Below are positions 47,387 to 55,964 of a stretch of 64,000 nt of DNA, one piece after another. A program made the position numbers and the translations under genes. This stretch comes from SPDF01 sp963699825 (GTDB lineage Bacteria; Gemmatimonadota; Gemmatimonadetes; Gemmatimonadales; GWC2-71-9): NCBI GenBank assembly GCA_963699825.1, contig CAVOVI010000004.1, positions 796,151 through 860,150 on the forward strand, written 5' to 3'. How positions within the stretch are numbered: the first letter of the stretch is position 1; every line of letters starts with the position of its first letter. The notes beneath the pieces were generated by a model that was given only the letters and a program-made list of their open reading frames with translations, had not been told where the DNA came from and searched no databases.

Positions 47387-47914
47387 TTAGCGCGCAAGCC
47401 GCCTCGATCCTGCCCAGGGGCTCACGCGAAGTCGCGAAGGCGCGAAGAAGCCATGCTGTATATGGGCTGAAAATGCGATAAACGGAGGAAAATGACGGAT
47501 TATTGCGTTGAAAACATTGCTATCGGTCAATTCTTGGCTCCAGAGCCCATGGCCGGCAGCAGGAAGCCTAGGCCTCTCTCCGGACTGAATCCGATACAGC
47601 ACATCCCACACGCCATGATAGAGGTGGGCGCGCGCCGATCCCTGCCGCCTGGCCACCGCCGACTTGAAGTTGTCGTAGTCGATCGCCTCGACCTGGGCTT
47701 CGACCACGCGGGCCACCGCCGCCCTCGGCGCCTGGGCCCGGAAACGGTAGTCGGCGTTGGGGTCTTCCTTGATCTCCCCCAGTTCCGGAAGCCCAGCCTC
47801 GCGGAGTGCGTCGAGGTCAGCCCTGGCGCGGGCGCGAACCGTGAGGGTGTCGGCCGCCCGATCCCACGGTTTCTGGACGATGCTGTAGAAACCGGTGGTG
47901 GTGATCAGCCACAT
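47387..47914 (-). CDS. Conserved hypothetical protein with repeat-derived tail
   Basis: 175 aa as read. The core is MWLITTTGFYSIVQKPWDRA, TLTVRARARADLDALREAGL, EDPNADYRFRAQAPRAAVAR and VEAIDYDNFKSAVARRQGSA with HLYHGVWDVLYRIQ, an intact soluble domain. The core sequence resembles a widespread unknown family. After about LWSQELTDSN the frame reads on through A/T-rich DNA and a REP-D arm (FFAPSRLRVSPWAG) to a stop, so the true C-terminus is uncertain. Confidence 0.7.
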   Translation of the reverse strand: MWLITTTGFYSIVQKPWDRAADTLTVRARARADLDALREAGLPELGEIKEDPNADYRFRAQAPRAAVARVVEAQVEAIDYDNFKSAVARRQGSARAHLYHGVWDVLYRIQSGERPRLPAAGHGLWSQELTDSNVFNAIIRHFPPFIAFSAHIQHGFFAPSRLRVSPWAGSRRLAR

Positions 47915-48286
47915 GGGGACCTCCAGGGCCGAAGGATGGATGGGGCTCACGCGAAGGCGCGAAGACGCGAAAAGCAGCAAGAAAATGCTGTCAAATTGGC
48001 AACTTTGCGGTGATTTATTCGCCAATAATGACACTTTTCTGTCGATAGTCTGATCAAATCCAAGCTTCCGGCTGTCTTCCGCCTTTCCCTCGTCTCTGGT
48101 CCTGCGCGCCAGTCTATTCACGCGGGAAGCTCGGGAAAAGGCAGGAAACGTGGAAAACAACACATTGTTGATTGAAAATCGAAGAAAATGTCAGAAAATC
48201 TGTCACAAATTCATCGATTTATACCATTTTGGGTTGTTTTCGAGCTTCCGGCCGTCTTCCGAGTTTCCCTCGTCTTCTCTTCCGGC
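47915..48286. repeat. A/T-rich gene-free stretch with REP-D arm and a 180-base-spaced direct repeat
   Basis: A REP-D arm (CTCACGCGAAGGCGCGAAGA) lies at 47943, followed by A/T-rich DNA. AGCTTCCGGCTGTCTTCCG lies at 48063 and AGCTTCCGGCCGTCTTCCG at 48243, both continuing into TTTCCCTCGTCT, exactly 180 bases apart. No ORF of note lies between them. There are several TTTTC/GAAAA tracts. A small RNA or integration scar is possible. Confidence 0.65.
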
Positions 48287-48943
48287 CTAGAACCCGACCT
48301 CCAGCCCGACAATCAGGTAGGCATCCTCTGCCCCCACGTTGACGGCAAAGGCCGTCAGCGCCAGGGCCTTGTAGCTGAAGCCGAGGAAGGGGCCGCGGTT
48401 AATCTCCCGATCGGTGTCCACCAGCCGGGTCCGCTGGGTGACCAGCCCGAAGTTGACCCAGTCGGCCGGCGAATAGATCAACTGCGACCAGTTGTAGAAG
48501 AAGTCGTTCGAGGAGTCCTCGGTGTCGAAGATCCACTCCCCCTCGCTGTACAGCTCAAGGTTCTTCCAGCTCAGCGACCCTTCGTATCCGAGCCCGAGGC
48601 CGGTCATGCTGCCGAAGACGCCGCCGATGATCGGCGTGAACTCCAGTGCCAGCGTTCCCTCCGCGCTCAGGTTGTACCCGACCCACGCCGAGGCGGCGTT
48701 GATCTCCTCGTAGTTGTAGCGCCCTTCGAGATGCAGCGCGGCGCGGTCGGCAGTGAACGCCGTCTGCACGTAGTCGGGATCATCCTCGAGGAAGTAGGTG
48801 TACGCCGCGGCGGTGAAGGCCCACGCACGGGCCTCGAGCTCCGGCACCGACGCGGCGACGGTGTCGGGCGTCTGGGCCGTCGCGACCGACGGCGCGAGCA
48901 GGCCGGTCAGCACCATCGAGACGAGTAGCCGCATTGCCGTCAT
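48287..48943 (-). CDS. Outer-membrane-like beta protein, unknown function
   Basis: 218 aa. MTAMRLLVSMVLTGLLAPSV then ATAQ gives a signal peptide. The mature part alternates aromatic/hydrophobic and polar residues (AAYTYFLEDDPDYVQTAFTA, LELYSEGEWIFDTEDSSNDF, LALTAFAVNVGAEDAYLIVG) and ends in LEVGF, a typical outer-membrane barrel ending in Phe. The start overlaps the VIT-like stop as ATGA, so it is probably in one operon with it. Confidence 0.7.
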   Translation of the reverse strand: MTAMRLLVSMVLTGLLAPSVATAQTPDTVAASVPELEARAWAFTAAAYTYFLEDDPDYVQTAFTADRAALHLEGRYNYEEINAASAWVGYNLSAEGTLALEFTPIIGGVFGSMTGLGLGYEGSLSWKNLELYSEGEWIFDTEDSSNDFFYNWSQLIYSPADWVNFGLVTQRTRLVDTDREINRGPFLGFSYKALALTAFAVNVGAEDAYLIVGLEVGF

Positions 48944-49608
48944 CCGCCGAGTGCCATGGTCAAGGCAACAAGGGCAATGCCGAGCAGCACCGCGGCAATG
49001 CCGTCGAACCAGGGATTCCGACCAGTCATCCGTGAGAACGCACTGCCGGTCCAGGCGAGCAGGATGATCGCGATGCCGTTGGAGACCCGCATGGCCGGCG
49101 CGATCTCGTGTATGAAGATGAACGGGAGAACGACCGGCAGCGTCGAGACGAACACGAGGAGGCAGACACCGAGCGCGCCGACCCAATCCTTCCTGGAAAG
49201 CTGCGGACTCTTCGGGGGTTCAGGGAGTTCCTTCAGGCGACGCTGCAGGGCGGCAAATTCGGAGGGTTCCAGCACCGCGGCAATCGTCGCCGGCAGCGCG
49301 TGGGCGATGAGTTGTTGGGCCTGACGCGGATCGCTCGTCTCTCGAACACCCCACAGGGCGCGCAGGCTGCGCCCCTTCTCGGCCATGGATCCCATGAGGT
49401 AGAACACCCCGTCGATGATGCCCCAGGCCAGGTTGCACCCGAGCGCGCCGATGAGCATCTCGCGCACCTCCGCCCGCCCCGCCTGCGCCACACTGAGCGC
49501 GCCGGTGAAGGTGAGCACCATGATGAGTCCGAAGAGGATTTCGGAGAGGCGCTCGATCGGTTCCAGAACGCGCCGGGAGGAGGGCGGTGCTGCAGGGTCG
49601 GTCGTCAT
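48940..49608 (-). CDS. VIT1/CCC1-like membrane protein
   Basis: 222 aa with about five hydrophobic segments. ERLSEILFGLIMVLTFTGAL, GCNLAWGIIDGVFYLMGSMA and LLVFVSTLPVVLPFIFIHEI resemble the VIT/CCC1 family of iron/manganese transporters, with a long cytosolic loop (residues 80-145) between segments 2 and 3. The family call is by pattern only. Confidence 0.65.
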   Translation of the reverse strand: MTTDPAAPPSSRRVLEPIERLSEILFGLIMVLTFTGALSVAQAGRAEVREMLIGALGCNLAWGIIDGVFYLMGSMAEKGRSLRALWGVRETSDPRQAQQLIAHALPATIAAVLEPSEFAALQRRLKELPEPPKSPQLSRKDWVGALGVCLLVFVSTLPVVLPFIFIHEIAPAMRVSNGIAIILLAWTGSAFSRMTGRNPWFDGIAAVLLGIALVALTMALGG

Positions 49609-49615
49609 GGCGGAA

Positions 49616-49963
49616 TCATACCTGAATCAGGGTGATGCCTTCGTTGCCCTTCCCATAGTCCGAATCGTTTCGGAGCGCCGGGAACGCGTCCACCCATCCG
49701 CGGGCGGTGGCGCTGAATGGTCCCCAGTCCTCCCCGAACACCATCCCCTTGAGCTTCCCCGACTCGACCATCTTGCCCACCCCGCTCCGCACCCTCCGGC
49801 GGATCTTCCCGCCCACCCCGCTCGAGCCGTACCCGTGCACCACCTTGAGGATGCGCACCCCGCGCAATCGCGCACCGTCAATCGCACCCTGGAGGTGCGT
49901 CCAGGCCGCCTCGGCGGTGGGCATGGTGCCCTTGATGTTCAGTGTTTCGAGAGTCTTTGCCAC
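49616..49963 (-). CDS. Smr domain protein
   Basis: 115 aa. ILKVVHGYGSSGVGGKIRRR is the Smr core motif (HGxGxG...R) also found at the MutS2 C-terminus, where it confers endonuclease activity. The N-terminus TLNIKGTMPTAEAAWTHLQG gives the first strand-helix. It stands alone on the minus strand after a REP-E type repeat. Confidence 0.85.
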   Translation of the reverse strand: MAKTLETLNIKGTMPTAEAAWTHLQGAIDGARLRGVRILKVVHGYGSSGVGGKIRRRVRSGVGKMVESGKLKGMVFGEDWGPFSATARGWVDAFPALRNDSDYGKGNEGITLIQV

Positions 49964-49984
49964 GGAGGGTTACTCACGGTCCGA

Positions 49985-50035
49985 GATTGCTTCGTCGGCC
50001 CCTGCGGGGCCTCCTCGCAATGACAGAAAAGGGTC
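49985..50035. repeat. REP-E palindrome
   Basis: GAGATTGCTTCGTCGGCC and CCTCCTCGCAATGAC are imperfect inverted arms, a family not seen elsewhere in the window. It lies between the Smr gene and the acyltransferase-methyltransferase gene. Confidence 0.6.
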
Positions 50036-50064
50036 GCCCAGCTCATCGGCCCAGCCCCCAGTCC

Positions 50065-51379
50065 TCAGTCCAGCTTCTTCCCGTCCCGATACGCTTCCAT
50101 CCCTCGATCCGTCCCGTGCACCATCAGCAGGGCACCGGGGGCGCCATACGAGCGCATCAGGTCGTGCATCATCGCCGCTTCGCCGGCCCAGGGATACCCG
50201 AAGACGACATCAAACTCGTCGAGCGACTTCCCCAGTTCGAGATAGCCCGACCGTCCCTGCCCGATGGTGCCGAGCCGGCCGTCGCCATCCTTCGGTCTCC
50301 AGGCATAGCCTTGGGGCAGGAAACTGCCGGCCACGAATGTCGCCTTGGAGTCGAACCTCGTCGCAAGCGCGCGCGCGGTCGCCACCAGGGACTCGTCCAG
50401 TTCGATGCCGTACGCTTCGATACCCGAGCAGGTCGGCCATGATGGTGATGACACCGGTGGCCGAGCCCCACTCCAGGAAGGTGAGCCCGGGAGCCCGCTG
50501 CGCGACGAGCGCCTCGAGCACCGACTCGTAATTGGCGGCGACGAAGGGATGAAAGTGATGGTCCCGCACGTCGTGGTCGAACTGGTCGAACAGCGCCCAG
50601 CCCGCCTCGCGGAGTGCGGCGAGACGGGCCTCGAGCTCAGGCGCCAGCAGTGCGGTGGTCAACGGTGTTGCACTCCGCGAATTCCTTCCTTGAAGACGTT
50701 CCATCTCTTCACGCGTGATTCGGCGTGCCGGTACGCCGCCCCAGGTCTCGCCCGCGGCGACGCGGGATCCGGGGAGGAGGACCGAGTTCGGCAGGACCGT
50801 GGCGCCGTCACCCACCTCCACGTCGCCCATCACGGTGACGGCCAGCCCGAGCGTCGCGCGTGCGCCGATCGTGACCGGCGCCACCGTCAGGTGCCCGCCG
50901 CCGCCGAAATGGGCGCAGATCCGCACGCTGCCGCCGAGCGCGGCGTCGTCACCGACCTGGATCAGCTGCGGATCCGAAATGTACTCGGTGTTGATGAAGG
51001 CGTGTCGCCCGATCTTCATCCCCATCGCCTTGAGAAACCAGATACCGAACGGTGTCAGGGTGACGAACGGGAGGAAGGTGTACCGCACCAGGTAGAAGAG
51101 CGCGTTGTGCAGCAGCCAGGGGGCGGCGCGCAGGGTGTAGTAGCCCCCCTTGAAGGGCCGAACCCGCGTCGGCAGCACCAGGTTGTACACGGGAACAACA
51201 ACGAGGAGGGCGAACCCGAAGACGAAGAACGCCACCGCCGTCCCGAGGGCGATGGCGAAGGCGTGCCCCAGCATGGACAGCCTGGCGCCCCATTCCGCCA
51301 CCCACTGCCAGACCAGCACCGCCGGCGTCAGGGCCAGCCCGAGTGCGCTCGCCACGATCGCGTAGACGCCGAGGACCAC
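50065..51379 (-). CDS. Hexapeptide acyltransferase - SAM methyltransferase fusion (one frameshift)
   Basis: About 437 aa. The N-terminal 100 residues are membrane segments (GVYAIVASALGLALTPAVLV, AIALGTAVAFFVFGFALLVV). A left-handed beta-helix acyltransferase follows (GRHAFINTEYISDPQLIQVG, TIGARATLGLAVTVMGDVEV, LLPGSRVAAGETWGGVPARR). The last 200 residues are a class I methyltransferase (LTFLEWGSATGVITIMADLL, then YGIELDESLVATARALATRF). The shift at about 50425 is a GGG/GGT doublet. The frame is open upstream of 51379, so the start may lie further out. It follows the molybdenum hydroxylase by 97 bases. Confidence 0.75.
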
Positions 51380-51476
51380 GATGATGTAGGCGGGCCGCGC
51401 GTACCGGCGGACCAGCCGGTCCAGGAAGGACCGGGCCGGCTGGTTTCTCGAGTCGTCTTCGGCGAAGGGCTGCGTA

Positions 51477-53621
51477 TCAGACCTCGATCGGCAGCGTCCG
51501 GATCCGCTTTCCGGTCAGCGCGAAGATCGCGTTGACCACCGCCGGTGCGATCGGCGGCGTGCCCGGCTCGCCGACGCCAGTGGGCGGTTCGGTGCTCTGC
51601 ACGATGTGCACATCCACTTCGGGCATCTCGTTGATGCGCAGCATCGGGTACGTATCGAAGTTGCCCTGGACGACGGCGCCATTCTCGATCGTGATCTTGC
51701 CGTAGAGCGCGGCGGTCAGACCGAACACGATGGCGCTCTGCATCTGTGCCGCCACGATGTCGGGATTGACGACCACCCCACAGTCCACGGCGCAGGTGAC
51801 GCGGTGTACCCGCACCTTGCCGTCCTCGATGGAGACCTCCGCCACCTCGGCGACGTAGCTCCCGAACGAGTGCACCACGGCGATGCCGCGCGCCCGACCC
51901 TCGGGCAACGGTGTGCCCCAGCCCGCCTTCGTGGCCGCCAGCTCGAGCACGCCGAGATGACGCGGGGCGTTGGTCAACAGCTTCCGGCGGAACTCGTACG
52001 GGTCCGCTCCTGCCGCCGCGGCCATCTCATCCACGAACCCTTCGGCGAAGAAGCCGTTCTGCGAGTTGCCCACCGAGCGCCAGAAGCCGACCGGCACGTC
52101 GACGTTGGCGTCCACCCAGCCGCAATGGAAGTTCGGAATGGCATAGGCGACGTTCATGGCGCTGTCGACCGCGTCCATGTCCAGGCCGTTCGGGAGCGGC
52201 CCGAAGACCATTGCGAACCGCTTCATGGTGGACTCGGACACCAGCGTCTGCGACCACGCCACCGGCACACCGTTCTCGTCGAGGCCGGCGCTGCACTTCG
52301 CGAAGGCGGCCGGGCGGAAGAAGTCGTGATGGACGTCGTCCTCCCGCGGCCAGATCACCTTGACCGGGGCACCGACCGCCTGCGAGGTCTGCACCGCGTC
52401 GATCACGAAGTCGAGCTCGAACCTTCTTCCGAACCCGCCACCGAGGAAGGTGGTGTGGACGGTGACGGCACTCTCCGGCAGGCCGGTGAGCTTGGCCGCG
52501 ATCCCCTGGACGCCCAGACCGCCGCCGGACTGGAACTGGGTCGGCGCCCAGACGGTGCACTTGTCGGCCTCGACCGACGCGGTGCAGTTCATCGGCTCCA
52601 TGCAGGTATGGGCCAGGTAGGGTACCTCATACAGCGCTTCGATCTTGGTGGCGGCGCGTCGGAACGCACCCGCGGGGTCGCCGTCGTGACGGGCGGTGAC
52701 GCCGGGCTTCGCCGAGAGCGCCTTCATCTTGGCGGCGATGCTCGCGCTGCTCACGTTGGCCATGGGGCTCTTGCTCCAGCTGACGTCCAGCTTCTCGCGT
52801 CCCTTTGTCGCCGCCCAGTATCCGGTGGCCACCACCGCCACGCCGCTGCCGATCTGGACCACCTGCTGGACACCGGGCACGGCGAGCGCCTGTTCCGCGG
52901 AGAAGCCGGTGACCGTGGCGCCCAGGACCGGCGCACGCGCCACGACGGCCACCAGCATCCCCGGCGTGCTCGCGTCGATGCCGAAGCCGGCGGTGCCGTT
53001 GACCTTGCCCTGAAGATCGGTGCGCTGCATCGGCTTGCCGATGAGCTTGAAATCCTTCGGGTCCTTGAGGGTGACGCTCTCCGGCACCGGCAGGGCCGCC
53101 GCGGCGACGGTCAGCTCGCCGTAGCTCAGCTTGCGACGCTTCCCGGTTTCCCGCACGTAGCCGTTCTCGGTGGAGCAAGCGGAGGGATCAATCCCCCACT
53201 GCTGCGCGGCGGCCGCGATCAGCATGGCGCGGGCCTTGGCCCCGGCCTCGCGCAGCGGCTGCATCGATCCCATGACGCTGGTGCTCCCACCGGTACCCTG
53301 CAGTCCCACCAGCGGGTTGATGTACGCGGCCCCCGCGGGGGCCGACTCGATCTTCATGGTGGTCCAGTCGCCGTCGAGCTCTTCCATGACCATCTGGGGC
53401 AGGGCGGTCATGACCCCCTGGCCCATCTCGGACTTGTCCACCACCACCGTCACGATCCCGTCGGTGCCGATCTTGAGCCAGGCGTTCGGCACGAACGGGG
53501 GGCCGGTGACCGCCGCCACCTTCGGCGAGCAGCCCGGGAGGTAGATGGCCAGGGTGAGGCCGGCGCCGGCCGCGATGCCGGCGCGCATGAAGTCGCGACG
53601 TGAGAGTTCGTTGGCGCTCAT
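51477..53621 (-). CDS. Molybdenum hydroxylase large subunit (IorB-like, xanthine dehydrogenase family)
   Basis: 714 aa. Tat signal ELSRRDFMRAGIAAGAGLTL and a lipobox-like LPGC. The molybdopterin-binding halves follow with VVVDKSEMGQGVMTALPQMV and a central block TTFLGGGFGRRFELDFVIDA. The C-terminus has GVGEPGTPPIAPAVVNAIFA, with the catalytic Glu. This is the pattern of isoquinoline 1-oxidoreductase-type and related aldehyde oxidases, exported folded. It overlaps the 2Fe-2S gene by four bases; the substrate is unknown. Confidence 0.92.
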   Translation of the reverse strand: MSANELSRRDFMRAGIAAGAGLTLAIYLPGCSPKVAAVTGPPFVPNAWLKIGTDGIVTVVVDKSEMGQGVMTALPQMVMEELDGDWTTMKIESAPAGAAYINPLVGLQGTGGSTSVMGSMQPLREAGAKARAMLIAAAAQQWGIDPSACSTENGYVRETGKRRKLSYGELTVAAAALPVPESVTLKDPKDFKLIGKPMQRTDLQGKVNGTAGFGIDASTPGMLVAVVARAPVLGATVTGFSAEQALAVPGVQQVVQIGSGVAVVATGYWAATKGREKLDVSWSKSPMANVSSASIAAKMKALSAKPGVTARHDGDPAGAFRRAATKIEALYEVPYLAHTCMEPMNCTASVEADKCTVWAPTQFQSGGGLGVQGIAAKLTGLPESAVTVHTTFLGGGFGRRFELDFVIDAVQTSQAVGAPVKVIWPREDDVHHDFFRPAAFAKCSAGLDENGVPVAWSQTLVSESTMKRFAMVFGPLPNGLDMDAVDSAMNVAYAIPNFHCGWVDANVDVPVGFWRSVGNSQNGFFAEGFVDEMAAAAGADPYEFRRKLLTNAPRHLGVLELAATKAGWGTPLPEGRARGIAVVHSFGSYVAEVAEVSIEDGKVRVHRVTCAVDCGVVVNPDIVAAQMQSAIVFGLTAALYGKITIENGAVVQGNFDTYPMLRINEMPEVDVHIVQSTEPPTGVGEPGTPPIAPAVVNAIFALTGKRIRTLPIEV

Positions 53622-54073
53622 GAGGTACCTCCCGCCGCCCGGTGCACCGCTTTGCGGATGCGCTGGTAGGTGCCGCAGCGGCAGATGTTGCCGGACATGG
53701 CGGCGTCGATGTCGGCGTCGCTCGGTTTCGGGGTGTCGGCCAACAGCGCCGCCGCGGCCATGATCTGTCCCGACTGGCAGTACCCGCACTGCGGCACCTG
53801 CTCCTCGATCCAGGCCACCTGCAGCGGGTGGTCGCTGTCGTCGGAGAGACCCTCGATGGTCGTGATGCTCTTCCCCTCGACCGCGGAGACGGGGAGCTGG
53901 CAGGACTTCGCCGCGTCACCGTCAACATGCACGGTGCAGGCGCCGCACTGGCCGATGCCGCAGCCGAACTTGGTGCCGGTCAGCCCAAGGTCCTCGCGGA
54001 GCACCCAGAGCAGGGGAGTGTCCGGCGCGGCGGCGGAATCGATCGCCTTGCCATTGACGGTGAATTTTGCCAC
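53618..54073 (-). CDS. 2Fe-2S subunit of the molybdenum hydroxylase (IorA-like)
   Basis: 151 aa. The plant-type 2Fe-2S ligands are CGIGQCGACTVH plus a distal Cys (SCQLPV); the second cluster has CGYCQSGQIM and CRCGTYQRIRKAV. This two-cluster layout is universal in the small subunits of this family. It lacks a signal and is presumably co-exported with the Tat-bearing large subunit. Confidence 0.95.
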   Translation of the reverse strand: MAKFTVNGKAIDSAAAPDTPLLWVLREDLGLTGTKFGCGIGQCGACTVHVDGDAAKSCQLPVSAVEGKSITTIEGLSDDSDHPLQVAWIEEQVPQCGYCQSGQIMAAAALLADTPKPSDADIDAAMSGNICRCGTYQRIRKAVHRAAGGTS

Positions 54074-54104
54074 ACATCCTCCAGGGAGTGATCGGTCCGG
54101 TGGG

Positions 54105-54527
54105 TTATCTCGTAAACTTGGCGAGGAGCGTGGACCCCTTGCGGAGTTCCAGCCCCTTCGAGGTCATCTTCCATTCGGTGATCTGCTCAAGCGCCATCGT
54201 GTAGCGGGACTCGAGCTCGCCGCCCTTGCCGCAGGCCATCCGTGTCATCGCCAGCGGCCCGAAGGTGAGGGACTCCCCGGACAGCAGGTAGCTGCCGGAA
54301 AAGGTGTTGCAGCCGGCGTAGCCGCTGGCCCGCCCGCTCATCTCATCGAGCAGCAGCGTCGCCGCCTGGCCGTTGCCGCCGGTCCCGGCGGGCGTGCCAC
54401 CGATGGACACCAGCTGCCACTCGATGCCGACGGGGGATTCCATCGGACTCACCCCGTCGGGCGAGCCCTTGGAGCAGCCCGTAATCGCGACGGCAACGCC
54501 AAGCGCCACTCCCAGCAACAGTCTCAT
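54105..54527 (-). CDS. META domain lipoprotein (HslJ-like)
   Basis: 140 aa. MRLLLGVALGVAVAITGCSK is a lipoprotein signal. The META domain has IEWQLVSIGGTPAGTGG, SGYAGCNTFSGSYLLSGES, LAMTRMACGKGGELESRYTM and a last LELRKGSTLLAKFTR, with the C-N-F and R-M-A-C pattern. HslJ-type proteins are envelope stress associated. Function not known here. Confidence 0.9.
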   Translation of the reverse strand: MRLLLGVALGVAVAITGCSKGSPDGVSPMESPVGIEWQLVSIGGTPAGTGGNGQAATLLLDEMSGRASGYAGCNTFSGSYLLSGESLTFGPLAMTRMACGKGGELESRYTMALEQITEWKMTSKGLELRKGSTLLAKFTR

Positions 54528-54534
54528 CAGTTCC

Positions 54535-54620
54535 TCTCGCCAAGCACTTCGCGGCTTCGCGTGCGCTTCTGTTACCTCACCCCCTGTCCCCCTCTCCAGC
54601 AAGTGGAGAGGGGGGACTCG
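54535..54620. repeat. REP-D half and REP-C hairpin
   Basis: CACTTCGCGGCTTCGCGTGC then CTCACCCCCTGTCCCCCTCT, with the paired AAGTGGAGAGGGGGGACTCG. The REP-C copy is the same element as at about 26750. Confidence 0.75.
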
Positions 54621-54621
54621 C

Positions 54622-55138
54622 CTACAGGTATCGCGCGACGGCCATGCACGACGGTGGCGATGGCCAGCAGCAACGCGACCCAGCGGAGGGCGCTGCCCGA
54701 CCGCATCCGGTACCGGGCCAGTTCCGCCTGGAGGTCTTCGCGCTCGGCGCCCGGCGCCGCGGCGGCAAGCTGCTCCGCGACGCGTACCATGTTGATGGAA
54801 GCCGGCCGCAGCCAGAAGACGCCGAAGCTCAATGCCACCAGTCCCGCGGCGGCGCCGACACCGTAGACCCGGGCCGACATCGACCCCGCCCACACCGGCC
54901 CGACGGTGGCGATCATGTTCCAGTAGAGCCAGAAGCCGGACACCACGGTGACCAGGGCGAGAATCGGCATCACGGTGAAGTAGCCCCGCTTCTGCAGACC
55001 CTGGAGGATCGGCAGCCCGCCGGGACCCGCCTCGCGCATGCTGGGCGAGAGATACACGGCGACGAAGATCACCGCGCCCGCCCAGAAGACGCCCAGGACG
55101 ACGTGCAGGAGGCGCATCAGAAGAAACAGCGGTTCCAT
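54622..55138 (-). CDS. Four-TM membrane protein, CopD/DUF2269-like (one frameshift)
   Basis: About 171 aa. MEPLFLLMRLLHVVLGVFWA, GYFTVMPILALVTVVSGFWL, GVGAAAGLVALSFGVFWLRP and SALRWVALLLAIATVV are membrane segments; HVVLGVFWAGAVIF resembles the CopD/DUF2269 opening. A GTG/GTC doublet at 54646-54647 hides the natural end MAVARYL before a TAG at 54622. Without it the frame runs on into the REP-C repeat. Four bases separate it from the next upstream gene. Confidence 0.65.
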
Positions 55139-55142
55139 GGTG

Positions 55143-55703
55143 TCACTCCGGAAGTGAGAATTTCTCCTTCAGCACCCACACCTTCATGGCGAAGAATAAT
55201 CGGATCATCATCTCGTGGTCGGTGTCCTGCACCAGCACGACCAGCGCCTTGCCGTCCGTCCCCTTGGTACGGCGCACACTTTCCTTGGCCCGGAGCCGGT
55301 GACTGATTGGTTCGAACCACTTGGGAAGGAGGTGCCGCTCGTCCGTGCGGATGACATCCTTGGTCTTCTGCCCGGTCGGATCGGCGAGCGCCACCTGGCA
55401 GTAGCGCTTGCCCCGCGCCGCCGGCATCGTCGCCCGCATGAAGGTGAGGGAGCGGTCAGTCAGTTCCTCCCATACCTTGAGCTTCGGCGTGCTTCTCGGC
55501 CGGACCTCGATGCGCTCGCCCGCCGCCTTCGGAATCCGCAGCACGAACTCCCACTTGTTCCGGGTCGGGAAGTTCCCGTCCGTGACGCCGTACCACTGCT
55601 CCGTGCCACTCATCGAGGTGCCGGCAAAGGTCCATTGCGCCGGATGCGCCTCTCCCTGTTCGACCATGACCCTGTCGAGCCGATAGCTCTTCATCTTCGC
55701 CAT
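55143..55703 (-). CDS. Hypothetical protein, 186 aa
   Basis: MAKMKSYRLDRVMVEQGEAH, GTEQWYGVTDGNFPTRNKWE, CQVALADPTGQKTKDVIRTD, ESVRRTKGTDGKALVVLVQD. Soluble, no signal. No family recognised; the clear codon bias and spacing suggest a real gene co-transcribed with the small membrane proteins around it. Confidence 0.65.
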   Translation of the reverse strand: MAKMKSYRLDRVMVEQGEAHPAQWTFAGTSMSGTEQWYGVTDGNFPTRNKWEFVLRIPKAAGERIEVRPRSTPKLKVWEELTDRSLTFMRATMPAARGKRYCQVALADPTGQKTKDVIRTDERHLLPKWFEPISHRLRAKESVRRTKGTDGKALVVLVQDTDHEMMIRLFFAMKVWVLKEKFSLPE

Positions 55704-55718
55704 GCGCTCCTCCGGTGG

Positions 55719-55874
55719 TCAGTAGCGAATCGCGTAGTAGACGACGTAGAACCAGCCGAACAGGCCATGCAGGATGGCCCAGAGAATGGAATGGTTGACG
55801 CTCCAGGAAATGGTGATGGCCAGCGCGCTGCCAAACCCGATGCCGGCCTTTGCGGCGGTGTTGGTATTGCTCAC
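55719..55874 (-). CDS. Small membrane protein, 51 aa
   Basis: VSNTNTAAKAGIGFGSALAI then TISWSVNHSILWAILHGLFG and WFYVVYYAIRY: two close hydrophobic stretches with little else. GTG start, chosen to drop the repeat-like upstream frame. Related small integral proteins are widespread; the function is not known. Confidence 0.6.
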   Translation of the reverse strand: MSNTNTAAKAGIGFGSALAITISWSVNHSILWAILHGLFGWFYVVYYAIRY

Positions 55875-55964
55875 AGGGCGCTCCAGTGAGGGGGAGGGGG
55901 ATTGCCGTGACCCCTGCACGATAGGGATTCCGGAGGCCAATGGCCAGAGGGGGACGTCGAGGCC

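Noticed and set aside
45890..47960. CRISPR array from the repeated CACGAAGGCACGAAG units
   Set aside because: Units are not evenly spaced, have no unique spacers of constant length, lie between genes in both orientations and no cas genes are present.
54572..54622. Extended C-terminus AIPVGESPLSTCWRG of the four-TM protein
   Set aside because: It arises only from a GTG/GTC doublet; the healed frame ends in MAVARYL with a stop at 54622, before the repeat.
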